Source: Paenibacillus bouchesdurhonensis
GTDB lineage: Bacteria; Bacillota; Bacilli; Paenibacillales; Paenibacillaceae
Direction: 5' to 3'
Length of the DNA stretch: 64,000 bases
Assembly: GCF_900155685.1 (NCBI RefSeq)
Contig: NZ_LT732548.1
Coordinates: 4,392,330 to 4,456,329, forward strand
Program-made: the position numbers and the translations under genes
Part shown: positions 44,421 through 53,379 of the stretch, one piece after another
Layout: the number at the start of each line of letters is the position of its first letter
Position numbering within the stretch: position 1 is the stretch's first letter
The notes under the pieces: model-generated
What the model was told of the DNA's origin: nothing
Databases searched by the model: none
The model's input: the letters and a program-made list of their open reading frames with translations, nothing else

Positions 44421-45110
44421 TTACAAGGCATACTCCACAGGCTTCATCGGAACCGGCCAATCCTGTACATTGTAGGCCATATCCCAGAACATGTACTCCA
44501 GCTGGCAGCTGAGCAAATAATGCTCCGTCATCTTACGACGCTCAAGCTCGGTCGTGATTTCCGCCCACTTGTCCAGACGCTCACAGAACTTGGCGGTTGT
44601 ATTCGTGCGTGTCGCATAGAAATGAATCCATTCATAGAATGGATGAGCTTCTGTCGGCTGAACTTCCTTCATCAACTTCTCACCAATCTCCAGATAAGTC
44701 CACGGACACGGCAGCAGCACAGCCATGATTTCAGCTAAGCTTCCTTCATGCGCGACAGTCAGCATATGGCGGATATAATGGTGTGCTCCCGGTGCCAGCG
44801 CAAAGCCCTGCATTTGATCATAAGTAACACCGGCGACCGAACAGAAGTTATTATGCGGATGGACTTCACTGTTGAGAATAAATGAAATTTGCTGATTAAA
44901 CATCTCAATCTCGTCCCGATCCGAGCATTTGGATATAGCAATGCCGTAAATTCGCATGTAGGCCGTAAGATACTCATGATCCTGTTTGACATAATGAATC
45001 AACTGCTCCTTCTTCAAATCGCCGTTAGCGATTCCTTTCACAAAAGGGTGTTCAAAAATAGCCTGAAAAATTCCGTCCGCCTTCTGACGGAGCTCCTGCG
45101 TAAAACTCAT
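44421..45110 (-). CDS. tenA: Thiaminase II / aminopyrimidine aminohydrolase
   Basis: 229 residues. It hydrolyses aminopyrimidines from degraded thiamin to HMP. The catalytic Cys135 is in LLPCPWTY, and Asp44 lies in KQDHEYL, as in B. subtilis TenA. It is the first gene behind the TPP riboswitch. GGAGGTGG precedes the ATG. Confidence 0.95.
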   Translation of the reverse strand: MSFTQELRQKADGIFQAIFEHPFVKGIANGDLKKEQLIHYVKQDHEYLTAYMRIYGIAISKCSDRDEIEMFNQQISFILNSEVHPHNNFCSVAGVTYDQMQGFALAPGAHHYIRHMLTVAHEGSLAEIMAVLLPCPWTYLEIGEKLMKEVQPTEAHPFYEWIHFYATRTNTTAKFCERLDKWAEITTELERRKMTEHYLLSCQLEYMFWDMAYNVQDWPVPMKPVEYAL

Positions 45111-45224
45111 TGTTCTCCACCTCCAAAAATAATGTGAACATGATCAGGAAGCCATTAGGGATGACCCACGATAAAAGCATGCGCCGGCCAATCGCTACTT
45201 GCTGCGAAACAGTCGGCATACACC

Positions 45225-45252
45225 AAAAAAGCCGCTCCATATATGGAGCGGC
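45225..45252 (-). terminator. Riboswitch-controlled terminator before tenA
   Basis: GCCGCTCCAT pairs with ATGGAGCGGC and is followed by TTTTTTGG on the minus strand. It lies between the TPP aptamer and tenA, as expected for transcription attenuation. Confidence 0.88.
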
Positions 45253-45322
45253 TTCATCAACGTTACCCTTACACAGCTAGGAAAAATCCAACAAGTGTCC
45301 GTGTCAGGGATGAAATCCGACT

Positions 45323-45410
45323 CCACTTTCCTACGCTAGTACGAACTAGATCAGGTTCAAAGGGTCCAAGATTCGATCTTGTCTCAGCCGCTGGCGGCTC
45401 CCCTAGTGGA
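45323..45410 (-). promoter_or_regulatory. TPP riboswitch (THI element)
   Basis: On the minus strand the aptamer has the conserved GGGGAGCC, GGCTGAGA, ACCCTTTGAACCTGAT and GCGTAGGAAAGTGG blocks. TPP binding should favour the terminator at 45225-45252 and shut off tenA-thiM-thiD-thiE. Confidence 0.96.
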
Positions 45411-45432
45411 CTTCCTATTCATTTTCACTACT

Positions 45433-45461
45433 ACTGTATATGTCTTCGCAAGAGTTGTCAA
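45433..45461 (-). promoter_or_regulatory. Sigma-A promoter of the thiamin operon
   Basis: TTGACA and TACAGT on the minus strand are 17 bases apart and end 22 bases before the aptamer. Confidence 0.8.
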
Positions 45462-45489
45462 ATTATTGATATACCATTGCAATTCATTT

Positions 45490-46668
45490 CTATGACTTGC
45501 CGCAGCATCTTTTATACTTAAAACCGCTGCCGCATGGGCATGGCTCGTTGCGGCCGATTTTGGTGACGGAAACCTGGCTTTTATTCAAAGGACTTAGCTG
45601 GCGATGCGCTGCTCTCAGCTCCACGTTGCCTGAAATCCGGTTCATTTCGAATGGTGTATGTCCTCTGTGAATCCACTGTCTTGTATGATTGTAGACATCG
45701 TTCATTAGTGCCACAACAATGTCCGCTTGTTCCATGCTCTGGAACTTCAACTCTCTTCTCTCAAACTCATGAATCAGGTCTCCCGATGTCGCTTGCATCG
45801 TGCAGGCTAGCTGGATATCGTCGATAAGATGGTCAACCATTTCTGCATCCCGAGAGATTTCCTTCATCACATACGCTTTCAGCTTCGTCAGCTGTGGCGT
45901 CATTTCGAAGTAGTCTTCATCAGCGTATTTCAGCAGTTCTTCCCGCCTCGGAATGAAATATGGCTTGTCTTTAATTTGCAACAGCAGTTCTTCAAGTTCA
46001 TCCTGCGATTCCTCTAGGGATAAATATCCATCAACGATGAAGCCTTTCTCCATCGCGTAATTCTGTTCTCTGCTTGTTAGCTCTCCGAACAGCTTCGTGA
46101 ACCGTTCCCGATCGAGGGGCTCGCTGTTGTTCTGCCGATTATAAATTTCAACGAACTTGTCCGGCCCAACTGCACCGTATAAATGCGTCATTGCTAATAT
46201 ATACTCATGAACGAGCTCTACAGCCGCCCGTTGACGATGGAATTCCCCGTGATCCAGCATAGCGTAAGCTTCTCGAATCTCATTCGGCATAACGATATAA
46301 AGCTGGCCTCCGCTGAAATAAGTAAATACGAGCCCACGGCTCATTAAATACCAATAGCGCTCAACTAAAATAAGATTGTTCTGTTGAACAGGCTGACGAA
46401 GAAGCGATTCAAATAACTGCCACTCCAGGCGACTGGCAGTACGTAGAGCGGAGTGCAGATGTTCTGCATCGGTCATGTAGGCTGTCAGCGCTTCTATTAA
46501 TTCCTGCTTTTTCATCTTAGAACGTCCAGGCAAATTGCAGGCGGAAGCAAGCGAAGACAAACGAACCTTCGTCAGGTCTTGAAGAATGTCGGGCAGGCTT
46601 GTCGTCACGTCTCCGATAATCGCATGCTGGATATTCATTTGTTCAAGCATTTCATTATACTCTTCCAA
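45490..46668 (-). CDS. SEC-C metal-binding motif protein
   Basis: 392 residues. The C-terminus is a SEC-C zinc motif (NEPCPCGSGFKYKRCC). Near the N-terminus, TKVRLSSLASACNLPGRSKM with KKQELIEALTAYM resembles a SAP/Rho N-terminal helix-extended-loop-helix domain that binds nucleic acid. The middle is helical and unassigned. The TTG start at 46668 has AGAGGAG 8 bases upstream. The function is unknown; nucleic-acid or ribosome association is only a guess. Confidence 0.82.
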   Translation of the reverse strand: MEEYNEMLEQMNIQHAIIGDVTTSLPDILQDLTKVRLSSLASACNLPGRSKMKKQELIEALTAYMTDAEHLHSALRTASRLEWQLFESLLRQPVQQNNLILVERYWYLMSRGLVFTYFSGGQLYIVMPNEIREAYAMLDHGEFHRQRAAVELVHEYILAMTHLYGAVGPDKFVEIYNRQNNSEPLDRERFTKLFGELTSREQNYAMEKGFIVDGYLSLEESQDELEELLLQIKDKPYFIPRREELLKYADEDYFEMTPQLTKLKAYVMKEISRDAEMVDHLIDDIQLACTMQATSGDLIHEFERRELKFQSMEQADIVVALMNDVYNHTRQWIHRGHTPFEMNRISGNVELRAAHRQLSPLNKSQVSVTKIGRNEPCPCGSGFKYKRCCGKS

Positions 46669-46856
46669 GTTCAGTTCTCCTCTTTCAATTCCTTGTTTCC
46701 TTATTCTTTCTCTTGCGTTACATCAACATTATACCACTTGGCATTTTGGCATTCGGCGCTTCCCCTATTCGGACTCAACTACATATACTACCACACAAAT
46801 AAGTTCAAGGAGAGGGCTTGTCTTCAATTTTCACAAAATAATTATGTAAGCTTCTA

Positions 46857-47042
46857 TTCAATGAACTGTCTGCAAGCATCGATTTAGGCTTTGAAGTCGG
46901 TGATCCAAACCCATCTTCGAACGATAATCTACACAAAGCTTTAAGCGGCAACTATTCTAGCCTGCTGATTCCAGCACATATTTATGGAATACCGATTAAC
47001 GCTATAGCCCTTCCTGTCAAAGCTATCAATTCAGCACATTAA
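46857..47042 (+). other. Unassigned open stretch, possible gene relic
   Basis: A 61-codon open frame (FNELSASIDLGFEVGDPNPS onward, ending VKAINSAH) lies in the 560-base interval 46669-47228. It has no start codon with a ribosome binding site and ends in TAA. Its amino acid composition looks protein-like, but I recognise no family. The rest of the interval shows nothing. Confidence 0.25.
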
Positions 47043-47228
47043 CTAAATTTTTCGTTCGGATTATATTTACTAGGGGTAGTTTATAGCATATAATCCCTTT
47101 ACACTTAGGATACTCACTTCCATTTTATGGACTTGAACGTTTTGTAACCATTCGTTATCGTCAAATTATTGAACGTGGTTCCGTACCAAACGCTCTACTA
47201 TTTTAGTAAAGTCAGAGGTGATTCAAAC

Positions 47229-49247
47229 TTGGATAAAGACAAAAAGATCAGTGAACTGGAGGAAGAGTTACGTAAACTAACCCAAAAATTATCTGAGCTA
47301 AAAAATGACACCGGACATACTTCGGGTTCTCCAAATCCAAATTCATCGGAAATGCAAGATGCTCACGGTTCTAACCAAGCGCAGATGCAGAACGAACAAC
47401 AACAGGGGCAGCCAGCAGGGCCACCGGCGTGGAACCCGCAAGCTCTGCCTCAGCAGCAGCAACAACAGGTGACACCCGAGTGGAAGCCGCAAGGTGCACC
47501 ACTAGACTACAATCAGCAGCAGCAGCAGCCTCAACGCCAAGGCGGGCACACCAACACTCAGCAGCACTACCAACAGCAGCAAGGAGCGACGATGTGGAAC
47601 CCGCAAGGTATGCCTCAACAGCAGCAGCAACAGGTGACATTCGAGTGGAAGCCGCAAGGAGCGCCACTAGACTACAATCAGCAGCAGCAGCCAAACTCCG
47701 CCCACCCCGCTTCTAATATGAGGCCGACGACGAAGCCAAGCTCATCCCGGGACTGGGAATATGCAATTTCACGGGTATGGTTGCCGCGCGTATTTATCGT
47801 CGTACTATTGCTTGGCGTATTGTGGTTGTTCATGGCGGCCGTAAATGCCGGATACTTAAGCGAGCCGGTTCGCTGCTTGCTAGGGGTTGTATTGGCCGCA
47901 GCAATGTACTGGTTCGGAGATAAGCAGGTTCGCGCACAACGTGAGGCTCTTGGACAGGTCGTACTAGGCGGAGCTAACGCGGTGCTGGTATTAACTCTTT
48001 TTGCCGCACATATGCTCTATGGCTTATTACCGCTTGGCATTGCTTTTGTTCTATACATAATGTCCATCGCCTTCGGCGTATTTATTGCGGTACATCATCG
48101 TTCACAAACATTGATTATCATTGCTATGCTATCGGGCTACCTGATCCCGTTTCTCGCTAAATCCCCGGCTGACCCGTGGATGTTCATATTGTACGAAGCT
48201 ATTTTTTCTATAGCCATGATACTGGTATCCACCCGCTTCAACTTTCGTGCGGCCTATATCGTTGCCATCGCAGTCCTGCATATACCGCTCTTGATTTTGT
48301 ACGCACAGGGATACTACAACAAGAGCAACTGGCTCTTCTTAACAGCCGTACTATTGCAGCACCTGGTGTTATTCGGTATTACAGTAACCCGGCAATATCG
48401 CCACAAGTTGGATCAGATGATTTTACTGCCGATCGGTTTTTTCCTGCTTTCCCTTTGGTTGATCGAGCTTTACGGCTATGAGGAGGGTTATACGTTTACA
48501 ATCGTTATAGCTCTACTGTCCATCCTGTATAGCATTGCAGCCGTAATGAGCCACAAGCAAAAGCAAATGTCGGAATTATTCGCCTCCATCGCTACATACG
48601 GGTGGGTTGTATTCATAGTCGACAGCGTAGGGAATGACTACAAAATCAGCGTACTACTCGTGCTAGGCATGCTGTCGCTCATTCTCGGCATCAAACTAAG
48701 GAGCTTATTACAGCAAATTGTTGGTTTGACCTTGTATTTGTTCAGTGCCTTTCTGACTTTGTTCAGCTTTATTCCTGAATTTTTTTCTACAGAGACACTG
48801 GCTTGGCTCTTACTGTTAATTAGCTTTCCAATTCCCTACTTTATTACAAAAAGACAGCAAGAACCCAAGTGGATACTCTCTTTATGGGACGTCTTCAACT
48901 GGGCTGAAGCCGTACTTGGTCTTATTTTCTTGACGCAAATCGCCCATGTGCTAACCAAATCATTAAGCAGCGATATCCATCATTTGAGCTTATCTGCGGT
49001 ATGGATTTTGTATGCGGCCGGTTTAATTATATTCGGGCTCGCCTCGAACAGATCTCGCGTGAGACTCGCTGGAGTTATCTTCTTATTCGTCATCCTGCTT
49101 AAAGTTATTATTATCGACCTGCCTTGGGTGTCCATTGGCGTGCGGGCCGTCTTGTTCATCTCCCTTGGCTTGGCTGGCATATTTACTTCGAGAATACTCT
49201 ATCAGAAAAAACAGGACGATGATCAGCCGTTGTCCCCGGATGCTTAA
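47229..49247 (+). CDS. DUF2339-type multi-pass membrane protein with Gln-rich N-terminal region
   Basis: 672 residues. A short N-terminal coiled coil (KKISELEEELRKLTQKLSEL) is followed by a Gln/Pro-rich low-complexity region (about 60-165) with a duplicated block (PEWKPQGAPLDYNQQQ and FEWKPQGAPLDYNQQQ). The remainder has about 16-18 membrane helices of the DUF2339 type. It starts with TTG 47229, 8 bases after GAGGTG; a longer frame from ATG 47169 has no good site. Function is unknown. Confidence 0.82.
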   Translation: MDKDKKISELEEELRKLTQKLSELKNDTGHTSGSPNPNSSEMQDAHGSNQAQMQNEQQQGQPAGPPAWNPQALPQQQQQQVTPEWKPQGAPLDYNQQQQQPQRQGGHTNTQQHYQQQQGATMWNPQGMPQQQQQQVTFEWKPQGAPLDYNQQQQPNSAHPASNMRPTTKPSSSRDWEYAISRVWLPRVFIVVLLLGVLWLFMAAVNAGYLSEPVRCLLGVVLAAAMYWFGDKQVRAQREALGQVVLGGANAVLVLTLFAAHMLYGLLPLGIAFVLYIMSIAFGVFIAVHHRSQTLIIIAMLSGYLIPFLAKSPADPWMFILYEAIFSIAMILVSTRFNFRAAYIVAIAVLHIPLLILYAQGYYNKSNWLFLTAVLLQHLVLFGITVTRQYRHKLDQMILLPIGFFLLSLWLIELYGYEEGYTFTIVIALLSILYSIAAVMSHKQKQMSELFASIATYGWVVFIVDSVGNDYKISVLLVLGMLSLILGIKLRSLLQQIVGLTLYLFSAFLTLFSFIPEFFSTETLAWLLLLISFPIPYFITKRQQEPKWILSLWDVFNWAEAVLGLIFLTQIAHVLTKSLSSDIHHLSLSAVWILYAAGLIIFGLASNRSRVRLAGVIFLFVILLKVIIIDLPWVSIGVRAVLFISLGLAGIFTSRILYQKKQDDDQPLSPDA

Positions 49248-49314
49248 TCTTATAGGCAAGCCACTAAATAAAGTCTGAGACCGTGGAACATCAGCAGTTT
49301 TTCCGGTAAACTTT

Positions 49315-49345
49315 GAAACCGTCTTTCCGACGGTTTCTTTTTTTC
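49315..49345 (+). terminator. Terminator after the DUF2339 gene
   Basis: GAAACCGTC and GACGGTTTC pair across a 5-base loop, followed by TTTTTTT. Confidence 0.92.
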
Positions 49346-49434
49346 TCCATTAGACCTGCTCCGCATATAACTTTCCAATTGGATTATGATATAATCACGG
49401 CACAATGAAATAATCGTAACTAGGGAGGCTGTAC

Positions 49435-49977
49435 ATGCTCACGTTCCAACAGAAACTTCATATTTTTGAGTCGTTCCCTCAACTTGAGCGCAGGGACGTA
49501 TCGCTTGGCCGCGTTAATTTCCACTATGAGGACAGCGTTCATGACAAAAAAACGGTCGGTTATCATCTGCATCCGAATGGCAATGGCTTTGTTTATGCCG
49601 GGCTGCTGGATCGCTCCGACATCAACGCCAAAGGCTTGATTAATATTCGCGATTTCTCAGAAGCCGAGCTCCGGCAAATCATTCAACAATCCATTGACTC
49701 CCTATCGGCTTCTGACATGAATCATGCAGACCCCTCTGCCTCAGAGGTTGTCGGCTCTGAAGCTGACCCTAGAGAATCACCAGCATCAGCAGCCACCAGC
49801 AGCAAAATACCCAACAAAACGGTAGAAGAGATTTGGCATGACTCTGATGCCGGTTCCCTGCTATTGAAGAATGAGGACGATTTATGGTACATATATGCCG
49901 GTTCCAGCATTGAAATGGTTTTCGAAACGCGTGAGGAAGCAGAGGATTACTTGCGCGAAGAAGGCTTTACCCCTTAA
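49435..49977 (+). CDS. Conserved hypothetical protein
   Basis: 180 residues, soluble, with two globular blocks (about 1-90, FQQKLHIFESFPQLERRDVS onward, and 128-180, VEEIWHDSDAGSLLLKNEDD onward) joined by a Ser/Ala/Glu-rich linker. I recognise no family. AGGGAGG lies 7 bases before the ATG and a terminator follows. Coding status is convincing from start signal and composition, but no role can be given. Confidence 0.75.
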   Translation: MLTFQQKLHIFESFPQLERRDVSLGRVNFHYEDSVHDKKTVGYHLHPNGNGFVYAGLLDRSDINAKGLINIRDFSEAELRQIIQQSIDSLSASDMNHADPSASEVVGSEADPRESPASAATSSKIPNKTVEEIWHDSDAGSLLLKNEDDLWYIYAGSSIEMVFETREEAEDYLREEGFTP

Positions 49978-50038
49978 TTGGAAAACCCCTATTGAGAACA
50001 TCAATTTCCTTTCCATAATATGCATTAACACAACTTAA

Positions 50039-50077
50039 ACACAGTATCGATCCTGCTGCATCGACACTGTGTTTTTT
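50039..50077 (+). terminator. Terminator after the 180-residue gene
   Basis: ACACAGTaTCGA pairs with TCGAcACTGTGT and is followed by TTTTTTG. Confidence 0.85.
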
Positions 50078-50212
50078 GTGTTAAATCACCATTTGTCAAG
50101 ATAAAATAAAAAAGTGTTTGATTTTAGACACAAAATGTTTAATAATATGTAATAGGTAAGACACAATTTGTTCACAAATCATGATTTCAGCAAAGATAAG
50201 GAGCTGATACAC

Positions 50213-50332
50213 ATGGAAAAACCAAAAACAGAGTATAAAAATGAAAGTAACATTTTTGCCTGGTTTATTGCGTTAGGTACATTTTACACTCTTTTCTATA
50301 CTACATTTACGATCCTTGCCATCCACGGGTAA
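50213..50332 (+). CDS. 39-residue single-pass membrane miniprotein
   Basis: It opens MEKPKTEYKNESNIF with a charged N-terminus, and one hydrophobic helix (about 15-37, rich in Phe, Thr and Tyr) fills the rest. AAGGAG lies 9 bases before the ATG, possible -35/-10 boxes (TTGATT, 17 bases, AATAAT) lie upstream and a strong hairpin follows the stop. This layout of promoter, Shine-Dalgarno, short membrane ORF and terminator supports a real small gene. Role unknown. Confidence 0.6.
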   Translation: MEKPKTEYKNESNIFAWFIALGTFYTLFYTTFTILAIHG

Positions 50333-50341
50333 TCGGTCAGA

Positions 50342-50376
50342 AACGGCGTCTCTCATCTAACGGAGAGACGCCGTTC
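50342..50376. terminator. Hairpin after the 39-residue gene
   Basis: AACGGCGTCTCTC and GAGAGACGCCGTT form a perfect 13-bp stem. There is no T run, so termination is likely but not certain. Confidence 0.65.
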
Positions 50377-50934
50377 TAATATGTCCTTACATGCTGTTGG
50401 CTGCCGCCCATTCGTGGAGCGATAATGCCAGAGAGCCCGATGGGAAGCCCTTTCTGTAATGTCTCCCACCGTCTTCTTCCATCTGTATGAGTTTCAACAG
50501 AGAATCCTTCGACGAAGCAGCCCCCCGGATAACGGAGGAATGTAAGAGACAGCCCTTGCAGCAAACCGACAAGATCAGGCCGCAAGCCATTTTTCCGCTT
50601 CTTAAACGTTTCTTCTGGGAAAAGAGAGACGAAATCAATTCAGAATGTTCCATCCCCCTTCGGAGAGATCACCAGCCGTGCGTTGGAACCTGTCTCCTGA
50701 CCGACAAGAGTCAGCTCAATCTTCTTCAATTCTCCGAGACAATACGAACTGCTTGGCTGGAATAAATGGATGTGCGGGATAAATTTTCGAGTAATATTTC
50801 CAACAAGCCGTTGAAGCCTGGATCTTTCCTGACATAGAATGACAGATTATACCTAGCTCCGGCTTGTACTGGAATTCCCCAAAAGCCAGCTTGTTCAGTA
50901 TCCATGTTACAGAAAAACGCTGCCGAACTCTCTC
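50376..50934 (-). pseudogene. Relic of a GH51-like alpha-L-arabinofuranosidase
   Basis: Read on the minus strand, pieces of one arabinofuranosidase appear in order in changing frames: GFWGIPVQAGARYNLSFYVR; then LKKIELTLVGQETGSNARL up to PKGDGTF, a TGA where Trp is expected, then IDFVSLFPEETFKKRKNGLR and RPDLVGLLQGLSLTFLRYPG with GGCFVEGF; then, in another frame, VGDITERASHRALWHYRSTN. This matches the CBM-like domain and the start of the catalytic barrel of GH51 enzymes. At least two frameshifts and one nonsense codon are present, and both ends are missing. It cannot make an enzyme. Confidence 0.85.
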
Positions 50935-50987
50935 AATATTACGACTTCCTATTTTCGATATATCAACTTATATAAGAATGTTTAAAC

Positions 50988-51016
50988 AAAAAAAACGCCG
51001 AACCCGTAGGTTCGGC
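50988..51016 (-). terminator. Terminator of the lipoprotein gene
   Basis: GCCGAACC and GGTTCGGC pair across a 4-base loop, followed by a run of eight T on the minus strand. Confidence 0.92.
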
Positions 51017-51042
51017 AGTTAGTTGTCTCGCTAATGCAACAA

Positions 51043-51930
51043 TTAGCCTTGAATTGCAGTGTCGATGACTTCCTGTGGCACTTTGATTTCTTCCAATTCA
51101 TTCTGCTTGGAGATCGTGCTCTTCATGACCATAACCATGGATATGGATTGGCCTTCGACATCCATGTCCATTTCCATATACACATCGCTTTTTGTTGGAA
51201 GGTATGTTTCTTTATTAATAGTGTTGCTGATCTTGATGTTCTTGATATTCATCATTTCCATCATAGCAGCCGTTTCTTCTGCACTGCCGCCCCCGGATTG
51301 ACTCATCAGATTTTTCGCCAGCTCTTTAAGCCCTTCTCCTGACAGGTCGGCAGACATTATGTATTCGTCGCCTTCTTCAGTTACCTTGCTATCCTCAGCA
51401 ATCGCTTTGAATTGCTCCAATTGAGCTTCTGGATTTGCAGCTGCCTCCATTTGAGCAACCATATCTGCCATCATTTCGTTTGGAAGCTTGACCCACGTAC
51501 CATCAGCCAAAGTATATATCCCATCATTCGTAACGTACTGTTTAACTTCAGTCTTGCCCGCTTCACCCATATCCATCGTCATCTCTTGATATATAGCGAT
51601 TGGATCCTGCTGAACGTCCATAGTCATAGCAATGTTAATGTCTTGCTTCATCTCTTGATCGCCTTGCACAATCGTCATTTTCTGTTCGATATCCGCATCC
51701 ATCTTAAAGCTCTTCAAATCCTTGCTTGCTTCTGAAGATTTAGTAATAAGCTCATCTATTGTTGGTAGTGCATCTTCAGCCTGAGCTGATGGTGCTTCAT
51801 TAGCACTTGCGTTAGCATTCGTTGGCGCCGGTGTGTTGGCGTTCGCATTTGCCGCTTCTTTTTCCTTTCCGCAAGCCGTGATGCCCACTAGTAAAACTGC
51901 CCCCAATAATACTGCTGTTAATTTCTTCAA
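51043..51930 (-). CDS. DUF6612-type lipoprotein
   Basis: 295 residues. The lipoprotein signal ends in GITAC with lipidated Cys20, followed by an Asn/Ala/Pro-rich linker. The rest (about 60-295) resembles the DUF6612/LppX-LprG-like fold, a beta sheet often with a lipid-binding cavity, and is rich in Met and acidic residues. It starts with TTG, 8 bases after AGGAGG. It should be anchored on the outer face of the membrane. Role unknown; lipid or envelope-stress binding is only a family-level guess. Confidence 0.82.
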   Translation of the reverse strand: MKKLTAVLLGAVLLVGITACGKEKEAANANANTPAPTNANASANEAPSAQAEDALPTIDELITKSSEASKDLKSFKMDADIEQKMTIVQGDQEMKQDINIAMTMDVQQDPIAIYQEMTMDMGEAGKTEVKQYVTNDGIYTLADGTWVKLPNEMMADMVAQMEAAANPEAQLEQFKAIAEDSKVTEEGDEYIMSADLSGEGLKELAKNLMSQSGGGSAEETAAMMEMMNIKNIKISNTINKETYLPTKSDVYMEMDMDVEGQSISMVMVMKSTISKQNELEEIKVPQEVIDTAIQG

Positions 51931-52146
51931 GATGATTTCCTCCTATTTTGTGTAAGTCTCCTTAATCATATTAACCAAATTACACCATTAGTCAACGAGG
52001 TATATAGACCCATTTAATAGCATTTCCAGACTTTTATACCCAGGATTTTAGAACTATTGTTTCGTTCAGGTGGCTATCTATCCAGAGCTAATCTATTATT
52101 ATAGGTAGCCTTTCTATTTCAACCATTTTTGCGAAGGAGTATAGCA

Positions 52147-52755
52147 TTGAAGAACTTATTTGTTACCGGCTACCGTGCTCATGAGCTTGGTATATTTAAC
52201 AACAAGCATCAAGGAATTCCTTATATACAACAGGCGATCCGCAATAAACTTATCCCTCTTCTGGAAGATGGACTGGAGTGGATAATTACCCCAGGGCAAT
52301 ACGGCGTTGATCTTTGGGCATGCGAAACCGCCATCTCACTCAAAGCACAATATCCGCAATTGAAATGCTCCATCATTACAGCCTTCAGCAATCCGGAAGA
52401 AAAGTGGAGTGACGAGAAAAAAATCTATTACGAAGAGTTGCTGCGTAACATCGATTATCATGCGGCCGTTAGCAAAGAACCCTATCAGGGCAAATGGCAG
52501 TTCGTAGCCAGAGATGATTTACTGCTGAGAAAAACAGACGGAATTCTTCTCGTCTATGACGAAGAAATGGGCGAGGGCAGTCCAAAATTCATTAAACAGC
52601 GGGCCTTGCGCAAACAATCGGAGGATGGTTATTCAGTCCTCACTATTAGCGCCGAGGAAATCCAGTCCATTGCTGATGATGATGCGGAAACTCAGTTTTT
52701 TGCAGATGAACAGGCTTATGAAATGCTTGATCCCGGGCAGGAGCCATCATCATAA
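52147..52755 (+). CDS. ypsA: YpsA-like SLOG-family protein (DUF1273)
   Basis: 202 residues. It opens NLFVTGYRAHELGIF and has a TPGQYGVDLWACE loop and a DGILLVYDEE segment, the pattern of the Rossmann-like SLOG/YpsA family, which binds nucleotide-like ligands; B. subtilis YpsA affects cell division and oxidative stress. The C-terminus is longer and more acidic than usual. The TTG start at 52147 follows AAGGAG by 7 bases. Confidence 0.88.
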   Translation: MKNLFVTGYRAHELGIFNNKHQGIPYIQQAIRNKLIPLLEDGLEWIITPGQYGVDLWACETAISLKAQYPQLKCSIITAFSNPEEKWSDEKKIYYEELLRNIDYHAAVSKEPYQGKWQFVARDDLLLRKTDGILLVYDEEMGEGSPKFIKQRALRKQSEDGYSVLTISAEEIQSIADDDAETQFFADEQAYEMLDPGQEPSS

Positions 52756-52795
52756 CCACCTAGCCACGGCTCTAACGATGGGTAACCTTACTCAA

Positions 52796-52950
52796 CCGGC
52801 CTGTTTATTGCTTTTTCACCGTGACTCATTAGTCAATCAGTGGGAGCCTTTGCTCTGTCAAAGCGAACCCTCACTTGTTCAGTGGAGCCATTGTCTCTGC
52901 CAATGCGAATCCTTGCTCGATCAGTTAGAGTCAGTGCTATCGACGAGATC
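52796..52950. repeat. 42-bp degenerate tandem repeat
   Basis: Copies start at about 52796 (most decayed), 52838, 52880 and 52922, each opening CAGTGG or CAGTTAGAG and spaced exactly 42 bases. The period is a multiple of three, so an open frame runs through it, but there is no start signal and no known protein. It lies in the 624-base gene-free interval 52756-53379. Confidence 0.7.
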
Positions 52951-53042
52951 TACAGCTTGGATTTATTGCTTATTTCTCTGACAATTGAATTCACTTGGAT
53001 TTCGTGTATTTATTCAGTTCTAATCAGACCATATTGAGAAAA

Positions 53043-53127
53043 TAGATGGATTCCTTGTATCTAAAAACGCTGGAGCGACTTTGCCCCACTCTAAGCTCAT
53101 CTTTAGTGACACGAAATCCAGTTAATT
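53043..53127. repeat. Second copy of the dispersed intergenic repeat
   Basis: It begins TAGATGGATTCCTTGTATCT and ends GTGACACGAAATCCAGTTAA, matching the ends of the unit at 10991-11061 with a longer, diverged middle. The ends are inverted relative to each other. Confidence 0.7.
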
Positions 53128-53305
53128 GCGAACTTTACGCCCCTTTATATGTTTTAAATACGAGTAATCCATTATCTCATTCGATCAAACGCCATGGAGC
53201 GCTATTAGGCGGCACAAATCCCCGTTGTTTGACTTCTTACATTTTCTTGTAAAAAAGACTATAGCCCAGCCCTTACCGAATACGAAGCTTAGTGATTGAT
53301 TCTCG

Positions 53306-53348
53306 CAAAAAAACCATCTCCAGCCCATTCCGGCAAGTAAGATGGTTT
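53306..53348 (-). terminator. Terminator of the CYTH gene
   Basis: ACCATCT and AGATGGT pair around an inner partial stem, followed by TTTTTTT on the minus strand. Confidence 0.8.
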
Positions 53349-53379
53349 TAATTAGTGGATTACAATAGGTCAGTGCAGA

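Noticed and set aside
50487..50765. Plus-strand 92-codon ORF
   Set aside because: It lies opposite the GH51 relic, whose blocks are recognisable on the minus strand.
52556..52981. 141-codon frame running out of ypsA through the 42-bp repeat
   Set aside because: It begins inside ypsA in another frame, and its length comes from the 42-base period.
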